Shown one piece after another: positions 14,940 through 21,574 of a stretch of DNA of 32,743 nucleotides. A program made the position numbers and the translations under genes. The notes beneath the pieces are model-generated. The model had not been told where the DNA came from. It did not search any database and saw only the letters and a program-made list of their open reading frames with translations. Every line of letters starts with the position of its first letter. Position 1 is the first letter of the stretch. The stretch is from a virus: IMG/VR virus record IMGVR_UViG_3300021090_000077, positions 1-32,743 of that record, one strand, 5' to 3'.

Positions 14940-16416
14940 CGTAGCTCTCCAATTCTTCAGTCTTCACTATGCTCGGTACGGGGCCTTCTGCGAAAAACAT
15001 CTTAGAGAAGAACTTTTCCTCTTCATACACACGAAGACGAGCCTTGAAATGATTCACAAGGTAGCGATTGGTCACGTCGGCGATGTCAATGACTTCGAGA
15101 ACACCGGATTTTGGACGCAAGCCACGCCCGATCCTCTGCATGACCCGAACAAAGGATTTCGTCGGAGCCGCCATCAACACCACATCCAGATCGGGCACGT
15201 CAGTGCCTTCATCGAAAATCACCGTCGAGCAAAGAATCTGAATCCGACCCTGACGGAAATCCTCTACAGCCTTGTTGACGATCTCCCGATAGCTGGAGGA
15301 CTTTGAGTCCTTACGAGCAATGAACGCCGCGCATATACCCGCGGGCGCGGTTTCCTTGAACGCTTTTTCCAATTCCCGAACGAAGCGAACTGAGAAGCCC
15401 CCAATGACGAGCACACGCCTGCCCTGCCGTGCCCTGTCGATAGCAATATCCATAACCCGACGAGTACGTGCTGGATTTTGTGCAACAAGGTAAGTCAATG
15501 CCTCACGCCACGTGAGGTGTTCCAGTCCGGCTGGCTCGCGATTTTCGTAGACTGTCAGTATCGCCTGCGCGAGATAGCCTTGTGTCTGGAGCGAGGCTGG
15601 CGCCATGTCATAAAGCAGCGGCCCTGTCCGCGACATCAAAAGCAGGTCCACGTCCTCGTTCTTCGTCAAGGGCGTCCCACTCATCCCGATGCGCACGGAA
15701 GCCGGGCACGCGTCCATGACCCGCTGAAACGTTCTCGCTCCCCCTCCGACACGATGTGCTTCGTCCGCAATGAGGACCCGAGTACCCCTCAGCACTTCCA
15801 ACATCCGAACGTCCTTGTTCAGTACACGGAGCGCGAGCGTGTCAATGGACGCAACAAGAAACTTTCCGGGGCGAAAATCATCGGCCATCAGGAGTCCGAT
15901 GTTTCCGGCGCCTAGATAGTCACGTAGCTTGTCGCAGGTCTGGTCCACGAGGTACTGCCCGTGAATCACTACGAGCCCCGGCACGTCAAACGCGTGCAGG
16001 ATCATGGCCGCGCACAGGGTCTTACCAGCACCAGTTGGCAGCCGTAGGCTTCCACGCTGATACTGAAGTGCCCGGTGTACTGCTTCGATTTGGTATTCCC
16101 GAGGTGTCAACGAGCCAAACGGTTTCGTGATCGAATTAATCACTGGCAGTGGCACCGCATCGGGAAGGTAGAAAGCTTTAAGTGTGTGTCCTGCCGTCTT
16201 AAGAGTCTCATCTACCATCGACAGAACTCCGGTAGGGAACGTCCCCGCGGTCGGGTTCAACAGGTGGAGCTTGCCATCCCACTTTCGCTGCTTGAAGGCA
16301 GTCGTGAACTGGTAGTTTTTCTTGTAGCAGGACAACGCCGCGTCCACCAGCTTTTTCGGATACGCCTCCATGAAGCGTGATCGGATATTGCCGACGTGGA
16401 CCCGGATTTCACTCAC
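14893..16416 (-). CDS. UvsW-like superfamily II DNA helicase
   Basis: DEAH-type helicase/translocase, 507 residues. Motif I LPTGAGKT, motif II IADEAH, motif III GMSGTPL and the C-terminal motif VI QRIGRGLRP are all intact. T4 UvsW of similar size (about 500 residues) unwinds R-loops and remodels branched intermediates to switch from origin-dependent to recombination-dependent replication, which fits the UvsX, UvsY and gp32 homologues in the same gene array. GTG start, preceded by AAGGTG and overlapping the upstream stop by four bases. Confidence 0.9.
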   Translation of the reverse strand: MSEIRVHVGNIRSRFMEAYPKKLVDAALSCYKKNYQFTTAFKQRKWDGKLHLLNPTAGTFPTGVLSMVDETLKTAGHTLKAFYLPDAVPLPVINSITKPFGSLTPREYQIEAVHRALQYQRGSLRLPTGAGKTLCAAMILHAFDVPGLVVIHGQYLVDQTCDKLRDYLGAGNIGLLMADDFRPGKFLVASIDTLALRVLNKDVRMLEVLRGTRVLIADEAHRVGGGARTFQRVMDACPASVRIGMSGTPLTKNEDVDLLLMSRTGPLLYDMAPASLQTQGYLAQAILTVYENREPAGLEHLTWREALTYLVAQNPARTRRVMDIAIDRARQGRRVLVIGGFSVRFVRELEKAFKETAPAGICAAFIARKDSKSSSYREIVNKAVEDFRQGRIQILCSTVIFDEGTDVPDLDVVLMAAPTKSFVRVMQRIGRGLRPKSGVLEVIDIADVTNRYLVNHFKARLRVYEEEKFFSKMFFAEGPVPSIVKTEELESYDEFDDTEGLWSEVSS

Positions 16417-16871
16417 CGCTTTTCACCTTGAACGAGATCGCGCAGTCGCGGACCGCCGACAGCCATTTCCGAAAAACCCTTGAATTCGGTATCTAGCTTC
16501 TGACCGCAAAACGTCCGACTAACCACGGTCGATGGTAGATGTGCGAATGCCAGTTTAACCTCTTCCACGTACTCGGCTTTTTTCGTCCCATCTATCAACC
16601 TGTCGATAAACAGGTCCTCGACAAACAGGATGAAACGAACCTGCCCCGTTTGAGAAGAATTCCAGTCGCGAGCGACATCAACACGTTCACGAATAGTGGG
16701 CAGCGCACGAATTCGAAGAAGGACTTTTTCGAACCCGACACGCGCGACGGTATACTGAACGTGGGTCTCCCGAGAAAGAACACACGAAGCTTGAAGCGCA
16801 GCGAGAATTCCTTCAACACGGTTATTCAGGACCCCGACCTCTTCTGCCAGCCGTGACAGAGCTTCATCCAC
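16413..16871 (-). CDS. Unknown first gene of the replication arm
   Basis: I chose the GTG preceded by GGAAGGAG, giving 152 residues. The frame stays open for 92 more codons upstream to an ATG with no ribosome site, but that upstream part looks non-coding (C/G homopolymer runs and hairpins). The protein has an N-terminal helix (DEALSRLAEEVGVLNNRVEGILAAL, coiled-coil-like) and a mixed C-terminal half. It contains no motif I recognise. As first gene ahead of the helicase/primase block it may be a replication-associated factor; this is position only. Confidence 0.6.
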   Translation of the reverse strand: MDEALSRLAEEVGVLNNRVEGILAALQASCVLSRETHVQYTVARVGFEKVLLRIRALPTIRERVDVARDWNSSQTGQVRFILFVEDLFIDRLIDGTKKAEYVEEVKLAFAHLPSTVVSRTFCGQKLDTEFKGFSEMAVGGPRLRDLVQGEKR

Positions 16872-17215
16872 TAGGAGGCTCCTTCCGAGGTTCAGTCCCC
16901 TCCCCCCTTTCCAACCTGCTAATACCGAGGGGGGCCGGAGAAGCCCAAGGTAGACCCTCCGCGATGAAATTGCAAGGGGGAGTGCTATCCCGCTTTCTAC
17001 GAAGCTCTTAGAAGGCTCAGCTTGACAGGGTATGATGTCGGGCATACATTGGGCGTTCAACACGGCCCGCCGCCCGGTGGGCTCAGCCTGCGGGTCTCGG
17101 GGGAGGCAACAGCCTCCCTCGAACCTTTTCAGGTCTTCCGCTAACATACGTAGAATCAGTAGGTTAGAGAATTACCTCACCTAAAGTCTTCATTATCAAT
17201 GAGTTAACCTAGTCC
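16872..17215. other. GC-rich structured intergenic region between divergent gene blocks
   Basis: About 270 bases (16872-17140) are unusually G/C-run-rich with several stems: a perfect 7-bp hairpin GGGAGGC-AACA-GCCTCCC (17101-17118), and, in plus-strand reading, CCCUC/GGGGG enclosing GCGAU-GAA-AUUGC around 16955-16990. A leftward leader RNA or a small RNA on either strand would be compatible. The remaining 75 bases before the plus-strand promoter are AT-rich and could hold a leftward promoter or an origin, but I see no convincing -35/-10 pair for the minus strand. No known RNA family was recognised. Confidence 0.45.
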
Positions 17216-17244
17216 TTGACAAACGACTACTTAGTTATTACATT
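17216..17244 (+). promoter_or_regulatory. Plus-strand promoter, leaderless start at 17251
   Basis: TTGACA, a 17-base spacer and TACATT. The block TTAGTTATTACATTAA (17231-17246) recurs in the promoter at 31191-31219. The ATG of the next gene lies seven bases after the -10, where transcription should start, so the mRNA would be leaderless. An AAGG lies only one base from the ATG and cannot serve as a ribosome site. Confidence 0.75.
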
Positions 17245-17250
17245 AAAGGC

Positions 17251-17973
17251 ATGAGACAGAAATCAACTCACAGCGGGGCCTGCCAGCTTTGCGGCCACAC
17301 GCAGAAGCTCCCCGGTGAACGTCTGTCCCTCCATGGCTACTCTGTCAAGTGGAACTGCTTCACCGGAACCTGCCCCGGTTCACGAGAACTTCCCTACGAA
17401 CTTTCGTGCGACCTCCTGCCACCGCGGGCCAAGATCGCGCACGAAGAGTCCGTCCGTCTTTTCACGTGGGCTGACGAAGTAGCAGCACTCACCGAAATCA
17501 TATGGCTCCGCGAAGAGGTACTGATCGCAGGACGCAGGGAACGTACGTGGAAGCAGATCCCCGTCGCCAACATCACCATCGGCCTGTACGGGACAATCGA
17601 GTGGACCGGGCAAGACGGGCGCAAAAACATCCACCGTGACTACAACAACACCACCCCTGAAAAAGCCGTCTCTGCCGCCAATGCTGTGAGGGCCGAAATC
17701 ACCCGGACTGACGCCAAGCACTACGTCGATTATGCGAAATGGTGCGAAAGGCGTGCCGCCGAGTGGACGCTCAAGTCCCTCCAAGCCAACGTCCCCGAGA
17801 AACCGAAGACCCCGAAGTGCAGCCGCGTCATCGGTCAGACGTACACCGGACGTGCCCGTCGCTGTGGCAAGCTACTCGCTATCGGGCAGGCATTCCTTTG
17901 CGTGTACCACGCTGCAAGGGACGAGGCGAAAAAAAAGGTTCTCGCCCTTACTGAAAAACAGGAGCCGTCATGA
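17251..17973 (+). CDS. Conserved hypothetical protein with N-terminal cysteine cluster
   Basis: 240 residues. The N-terminal segment C-x2-CGHTQKL...HGYSVKWNCFTGTCPG resembles a family of small phage and plasmid proteins that begin with this zinc-ribbon-like cluster. A second Cys/His group lies near the end (CSRVIGQTYTGRARRCG...CVYH). The middle is hydrophilic and helical. Function is unknown; a metal-binding, possibly nucleic-acid-contacting role would fit. It is the first gene of a plus-strand operon; its stop overlaps the next ATG by four bases. Confidence 0.8.
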   Translation: MRQKSTHSGACQLCGHTQKLPGERLSLHGYSVKWNCFTGTCPGSRELPYELSCDLLPPRAKIAHEESVRLFTWADEVAALTEIIWLREEVLIAGRRERTWKQIPVANITIGLYGTIEWTGQDGRKNIHRDYNNTTPEKAVSAANAVRAEITRTDAKHYVDYAKWCERRAAEWTLKSLQANVPEKPKTPKCSRVIGQTYTGRARRCGKLLAIGQAFLCVYHAARDEAKKKVLALTEKQEPS

Positions 17974-18320
17974 AACTAACGTGGCGCAACGTTCCCTGCT
18001 GGACTGGTCGGCACACTGTGACGAACCAGAACGCGCAAAAAAGTACCGATGGTCGTTTCGAGATCCACGTCTCAGGTCCTCGTGGCATCACCCGCCGTGG
18101 TGTGTACCTCACCGACAACACGGTGAAAAGCGGCTTGGACCACGTGAAGGGATTTCAAACGATTCGCGAGGCGAAGCTCCACGCAAACAAGCTCGTGTCC
18201 TGTAACGAGTGCGGTGGACCCCTTGTGAGCGAAAACACCCCCGGACTCTGTGACGCTTGCGACAAAATCATCAATCCTAACGAAAAAATCTGCAACCACA
18301 CAGGAGCCTGCCCATGCTAA
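17970..18320 (+). CDS. Small protein with C-terminal zinc ribbon
   Basis: 116 residues. The C-terminal half holds CNECGGPL...GLCDACDK (two CxxC pairs about 18 residues apart, a typical zinc ribbon) and then a further Cys-rich tail CNHTGACPC. The N-terminal half is basic and strand-rich (RFEIHVSGPRGITRRGVYLTD). No catalytic motif is visible; a nucleic-acid or protein-binding role is a guess. Translationally coupled to the preceding gene by an ATGA overlap. Confidence 0.75.
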   Translation: MKLTWRNVPCWTGRHTVTNQNAQKSTDGRFEIHVSGPRGITRRGVYLTDNTVKSGLDHVKGFQTIREAKLHANKLVSCNECGGPLVSENTPGLCDACDKIINPNEKICNHTGACPC

Positions 18321-18607
18321 CCGAACCAAGAAAAAAACCCGAGGGAGAAACGGTAATGTGGTGGTGGCTTTCGTTCTGTGACCCTGAGAAGCCCGCAGGA
18401 CAGCGTTTCGTTGGTGTTACCCTCGTGCGGGGAAGTGCCTTTCTGCAAGCCGTGCAAGAAGCTCACCGTCTAGGCATCAATCCCGGTGGGGAGGTGAAGG
18501 GTACACAAATCCCCGAGCCTGCTCCAAAATTCAGGAATCGGCTGCTTGGTCGGGAGGAGACAGAAAACATACCACCGTTCGAATGGAAGAAAAAGAAAAA
18601 TGGATGA
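18314..18607 (+). CDS. Conserved phage hypothetical protein (WWWLSFCDP type)
   Basis: 97 residues from the ATG with AGGAG seven bases upstream and overlapping the previous stop. An internal ATG at 18356, preceded by GGGAG, would start the protein at MWWWLSFCDPEKPAGQRFVG, which is where similar phage proteins that I recall begin, so the shorter form is quite possible. The core (LSFxDP...GQ-x-FVGV...AHRLGINPGGEV) belongs to a widespread phage family of unknown function. Confidence 0.75.
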   Translation: MLTEPRKKPEGETVMWWWLSFCDPEKPAGQRFVGVTLVRGSAFLQAVQEAHRLGINPGGEVKGTQIPEPAPKFRNRLLGREETENIPPFEWKKKKNG

Positions 18608-18644
18608 ATCCCGCTTCACACAGCCCGTGAAAATTCACTGAGCA

Positions 18645-18947
18645 GTGATCGTGCGCTACGGTCGTGGCGCGCTTCCCGAAGGCTTCTTACCAGTTTACAG
18701 TGTCGGCGACGAGGAGGAGGCCAAAGCCCTGCTCATCATGTCCTGTGGCCGAAATCTTGCCGGTGAATTCGTGGCTTCTGAGCTTGCCAGAGAGCAGACG
18801 CTCGATAACCTGCAAGCCTTCTCCGACAAACTCCACGAACGCCACGCCATGCTCAAAAAAGCCGGGCGCTGCCGATGCGTTACGTCTCCAGCGGAGGGGC
18901 GTACACTCGCACGTTCTCGCGGGAAGGGCCGTAGCTCCAAAGCCTGA
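18645..18947 (+). CDS. Conserved hypothetical protein, convergent overlap with purZ-like gene
   Basis: 100 residues from a GTG. The first 75 residues look like a real conserved phage protein (ALPEGFLPVYSVGDEEEAKAL, then ACG-like SCGRNLAGEFVASELA and LQAFSDKLHERH). The last 25 residues are basic and low in complexity; they are read from DNA that also encodes the C-terminus of the PurA/PurZ-like enzyme on the other strand (68 bases of overlap). The 3' extension may therefore be recent. No ribosome site stands out. Function unknown. Confidence 0.65.
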   Translation: MIVRYGRGALPEGFLPVYSVGDEEEAKALLIMSCGRNLAGEFVASELAREQTLDNLQAFSDKLHERHAMLKKAGRCRCVTSPAEGRTLARSRGKGRSSKA

Positions 18948-20043
18948 TAGGGAGCCCAGTTTCTTCAATCAACGCCGAGCACACGCGCAAGTAGTGTGAA
19001 ACATCACCAACTTGATCTAAACAGGTTACTGCCAGCGAAGGCGCAACACACAGCCCTACCTCTTTAGCTCTCCGAAGATCACGTGCAATAGCCTGCCCGA
19101 TGAGCTTCACATCCAAATGCCCGAACCGAAGTGTACCCTGAAACTCATTCTGTGCATTCGTCTCGTCCGGATAAGAAAGGGTCAAGTCCTCTGTTGGAAA
19201 TGGACCAGCCCCGTGCCGCGTCATGTACGCTCGCGTGACATAAATAACTTCAAGCTCACTGATGCCGTTCCGCCGCGCAAGCGTGATAACGTTCGTCAGG
19301 CCAGTCCGGCTCCGCGTAACGTGAGGAAAAAACTCGTGCTCTTCGTCCAGCAAAAGCCCCTGCGCACCCTCGAAAATCACGTCACGACCTTTCGGTAGTC
19401 GGTCGGCAAACGTGCTGGCCGCGAGGAATTCCCCCATTGCTTTTTCGAAGTCATCCCGTATTCCTGACGAGACCATCCGGGAAACAAATTCGATAGACGG
19501 TTGGTACGAAAATACGTTCATGCGACCCATCGAATAATCAGACGTAACCCGCAGGAAATCACGAAGCCAGATAGGTGAAGCCGCTTTGCAAATATGCCCC
19601 GGCAAGATGGTGCTGCGTGTCACCGTCTCATTGATTCCGTACCCACAAGAGCCATGACGCGCTTCGCCACGTGCCCGTTCCAATTCTTGATTCACCAGCA
19701 TGTCATACGGCGTTGTAAAAACCGCGGAAGGATCAACGATCAAGGCTGGCCGCGGAACGTTCCCGAGCATATCGAGTGCGTTTTGCTCTTTCCGCCATAG
19801 CAGAGGATTCACGAGAAAAGTGTGAGCCAAGTAAGTAGCGGCACCCGCGAAGGTGCCGCTACCCACGTGAGAGAAAGCGTGACGACGCTCCGGCCTGACA
19901 ACCGTGTGGCCAGCCTGAGCGCCACCGTTGAACCGAACGACAATGGCATCTGGATTTTTCGCGGCAAGGTAATCGACGACGAGACCCTTCCCCTCGTCGC
20001 CGAACCCGGCCCCTATAACAGCCGTGACTTTCAACGATGGCAT
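18880..20043 (-). CDS. purZ: PurA/PurZ-family adenylosuccinate synthetase (phage type)
   Basis: Joins aspartate to IMP (PurA) or dGMP (PurZ, the committed step to 2-aminoadenine DNA). It has 387 residues against about 430 in bacterial PurA. Visible sites: P-loop-like GDEGKG with Asp16 and Lys19, GGAQAGH with His46, GSCGYG at 131-136 where PurA has GTTGRG, EGAQG at 225-229, HVTRSRTGL at 241-249, a short FQGTLRFGHLD in place of the PurA TTGRRRR loop, and TCLD at 340-343 (PurA TKLD) that keeps the guanine-contacting Asp. The altered substrate loops and short length fit phage PurZ or PurZ0. The retained catalytic Asp, replaced in characterised PurZ as I recall, and the GTP-type Asp fit PurZ0 or PurA. 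It is the last gene of its operon. Confidence 0.8.
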   Translation of the reverse strand: MPSLKVTAVIGAGFGDEGKGLVVDYLAAKNPDAIVVRFNGGAQAGHTVVRPERRHAFSHVGSGTFAGAATYLAHTFLVNPLLWRKEQNALDMLGNVPRPALIVDPSAVFTTPYDMLVNQELERARGEARHGSCGYGINETVTRSTILPGHICKAASPIWLRDFLRVTSDYSMGRMNVFSYQPSIEFVSRMVSSGIRDDFEKAMGEFLAASTFADRLPKGRDVIFEGAQGLLLDEEHEFFPHVTRSRTGLTNVITLARRNGISELEVIYVTRAYMTRHGAGPFPTEDLTLSYPDETNAQNEFQGTLRFGHLDVKLIGQAIARDLRRAKEVGLCVAPSLAVTCLDQVGDVSHYLRVCSALIEETGLPIRLWSYGPSRENVRVYAPPLET

Positions 20044-20044
20044 C

Positions 20045-20920
20045 TTACGACGCGCTGACGAGTTGAGCCGTCACCGCTCGGACGGCCAGAGCGGAATCCC
20101 CGGTCCAGCCGCTGACCACATCAGCAGGCTGAGCGCCTTCCACCAGTTGAATGCAGGCGACGATGCCTTCCGCGAGTCGTTCGATGTCCGGCACGAAGAT
20201 GGCCCGCTCGTTCAGAAGCGCCTTCCAGTTTTTCTCGACCTGCTGATCGGGAACCGGCTTGACGATGAGGTGGAACACGTGCCAGTCTTTCTGCACATGG
20301 TCAAGCAGCACCCGCGTGTCCATGTCGGACTCTCCCTCGGCATTGAGGAAGGTTTTGAGTTGCGACCTCGTGGTGAGCAGGTGCGGAGACTCGTCACCGA
20401 TGGTGAAAATGTATCCCTTCCTGTGACGCTTCCGAATCGCATCGCATTTCGTCCGGTAGGCCGCGAAAAACCACGCGAGCGCGTAGGACTCGCCACCATT
20501 TCCACCACCAGCCCCTTCGAGGTACATCTTGGCGATCTGTTCGACCAATGGATCGGACGACGCCTCGAATTGCGTGACCTGCAACGGTGCGCTGTCGCAG
20601 TTGGCGTCACCAAGAGCCACGCACATGATCTGCGGGTCAGGAACCGGTTTTCGAGCGTAAAGCTCCTTCATGATCGTGCCGAGGCCACCCTTGATGATCT
20701 GCTCGGCCAGAATCCCCATCGAGCCCGTCTCGTCTGCCCCGAGGATGATTGGGGTTGCTTCGGGGTTAGCATTCGAATCCACCGCCTCCCGGAACTTGAT
20801 CTTGGCAGGGTCCAGATCCGGATGCATTCCGGACTGCGAAAAAATCTGATCCCTGCTTTTGGTACTCGTTGCCCGGACGTGCCGGTCCCAATCCACATCG
20901 GAAAATCGCGCGTTACCCAT
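20045..20920 (-). CDS. VWA-domain-like protein
   Basis: 291 residues. A modified MIDAS start, ILGADETGSMG (Asp63, Thr65, Ser67; D-x-T-x-S instead of D-x-S-x-S), opens a VWA-like Rossmann fold. Downstream hallmarks of the phage VWA family that I recognise are VPDPQIMCVALGDANCDSAPLQVTQFEAS and LEGAGGGNGGESYALAWFFAA, the latter carrying the expected Thr/Asp-type cluster. VWA proteins of this kind usually serve a MoxR/CobS ATPase as adaptor. Here the CobS-like gene is 8 kb away but uses the same promoter element. The ATG overlaps the 53-aa membrane gene by eight bases and the stop lies one base from purZ. Confidence 0.85.
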   Translation of the reverse strand: MGNARFSDVDWDRHVRATSTKSRDQIFSQSGMHPDLDPAKIKFREAVDSNANPEATPIILGADETGSMGILAEQIIKGGLGTIMKELYARKPVPDPQIMCVALGDANCDSAPLQVTQFEASSDPLVEQIAKMYLEGAGGGNGGESYALAWFFAAYRTKCDAIRKRHRKGYIFTIGDESPHLLTTRSQLKTFLNAEGESDMDTRVLLDHVQKDWHVFHLIVKPVPDQQVEKNWKALLNERAIFVPDIERLAEGIVACIQLVEGAQPADVVSGWTGDSALAVRAVTAQLVSAS

Positions 20921-21074
20921 GATTTTTCCTCCTGTTGGCGAAGCGTTTCAGATACCACTCACGGACAGCACTAAAAATAAATGCTGCTAAAATAAGAGCC
21001 CACACCCACCAGTAGTGGCAGAACGCCCACAATTGTGCTCGCCACATGGCATTGAAAAATTCCTCGTCTGTCAT
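20913..21074 (-). CDS. Small membrane protein (53 aa)
   Basis: Below the usual length cut-off but supported by context: its ATG overlaps the upstream stop (ATGA), and its stop overlaps the start of the VWA gene. An AGGAGG at its end serves the VWA gene. Sequence: acidic N-terminus (MTDEEFFNAM), one hydrophobic Trp-rich membrane helix (FCHYWWVWALILAAFIF), then a basic tail (REWYLKRFANRRKNHG). The positive-inside rule predicts N-out/C-in. Function unknown; it could anchor a complex or act in lysis. Confidence 0.7.
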   Translation of the reverse strand: MTDEEFFNAMWRAQLWAFCHYWWVWALILAAFIFSAVREWYLKRFANRRKNHG

Positions 21075-21232
21075 TGTTCCGCACTCGCGTATTCGTGGTA
21101 TGCCTCATGCTCCATCTGCACCCACCGCTTACAAGACCCGAAACCAAAAAGCAAAAACAGAATCAACGCATACACTGCCCCGACGAGCGAAATGGTTTCC
21201 TTCCCCGGCTCGATGAACGAGTCATCCTGCAT
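21071..21232 (-). CDS. Small membrane protein (53 aa)
   Basis: The ATG preceded by AGGGAG gives 53 residues; a longer in-frame start would overlap the zinc-finger gene more without a ribosome site. One membrane helix (TISLVGAVYALILFLLFGFG) is followed by a Cys-Lys-Arg patch and an acidic tail (MEHEAYHEYASAEQ). It overlaps the upstream gene by 11 bases and the next by four. Together with its neighbour it forms a pair of equal-sized single-span proteins, whose function cannot be told from sequence. Confidence 0.7.
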   Translation of the reverse strand: MQDDSFIEPGKETISLVGAVYALILFLLFGFGSCKRWVQMEHEAYHEYASAEQ

Positions 21233-21446
21233 TTTGCTTCTCCCTGATTTTCGTGATCGCACTGATGGGTTTCCCGAGCAGGTTATCGAAACTTTCCTGT
21301 GTCACGACTTCGTAGGGAGGACCACAGTACGGGTGTCCGCACATCAAGCACGCCGCCCGCTGCGCACCGTTGTACCTCCGACACTTACAGCATCCCCATC
21401 CGGGCAATAGGTTCGGGATATTCGTCAAGAGCTTACATTCTTCCAC
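21222..21446 (-). CDS. Small protein with RanBP2-type zinc finger
   Basis: 74 residues, GTG start with AGGAGG. Residues 17-36 read W-x-C-x2-C-x3-N-x6-C-x2-C (Trp17, Cys19, Cys22, Asn26, Cys33, Cys36), an exact match to the RanBP2/NZF zinc-finger consensus. In eukaryotes such fingers bind ubiquitin or single-stranded RNA; bacterial and phage examples are less studied. The rest is a short hydrophilic tail (YEVVTQESFDNLLGKPISAITKIREK). The match includes the structural Trp and Asn, not just the Cys pairs, so chance is unlikely. The ligand is unknown. Confidence 0.75.
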   Translation of the reverse strand: MEECKLLTNIPNLLPGWGCCKCRRYNGAQRAACLMCGHPYCGPPYEVVTQESFDNLLGKPISAITKIREKQNAG

Positions 21447-21455
21447 AGATCCTCC

Positions 21456-21569
21456 TCACGCCGCGTGCGGCCTGCCACGACGTAGCACGTGGCACCGAGA
21501 CAGGCCGCTCCACGACTTCGCCTCGAACTCCGATAACTTATTAGACCGACGCAAGGCGCAACGCCCCAT
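21456..21569 (-). CDS. Possible 37-aa basic ORF
   Basis: Fills the gap between the methyltransferase-like and zinc-finger genes. ATG starts five bases after the upstream stop, with a G-run that could act as a weak ribosome site, and the stop lies ten bases before the next start. The peptide is Arg/Ser/Lys-rich (MGRCALRRSNKLSEFEAKS). It coincides with a strong hairpin, so the stretch may instead be a structured intercistronic element. Confidence 0.3.
   Translation of the reverse strand: MGRCALRRSNKLSEFEAKSWSGLSRCHVLRRGRPHAA
21467..21508. repeat. Hairpin-forming inverted repeat
   Basis: Perfect 8-bp arms GCGGCCTG and CAGGCCGC with a second nested pair TGCCACG/CGTGGCA. The two pairings partly compete. 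There is no U-tract, so a terminator is unlikely; an mRNA-processing or stability element in the minus-strand operon is possible. Confidence 0.55.
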
Positions 21570-21574
21570 TGGCT

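Noticed and set aside
17101-17118. Rho-independent terminator
   Set aside because: The hairpin is good, but the following bases (TCGAACCTTTTC) lack a continuous U-tract and no gene ends just before it on the plus strand.
16900-17140. Group I intron, RNase P or tmRNA in the structured region
   Set aside because: A short AUGUCGGGC-like stretch recalls a group I core, but the P, Q and S elements are not in order, no exon is interrupted, and no tmRNA or RNase P signature is present.
16872-17147. 92-codon N-terminal extension of the first replication-arm gene
   Set aside because: No ribosome site at its ATG, unusual composition and hairpins; a GTG with GGAAGGAG at 16871 is a better start. Kept as a caveat.
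20024-20974. 316-residue plus-strand open frame opposite the VWA-like gene
   Set aside because: No recognisable domain, no ribosome site, and the minus-strand frame has the VWA signatures.
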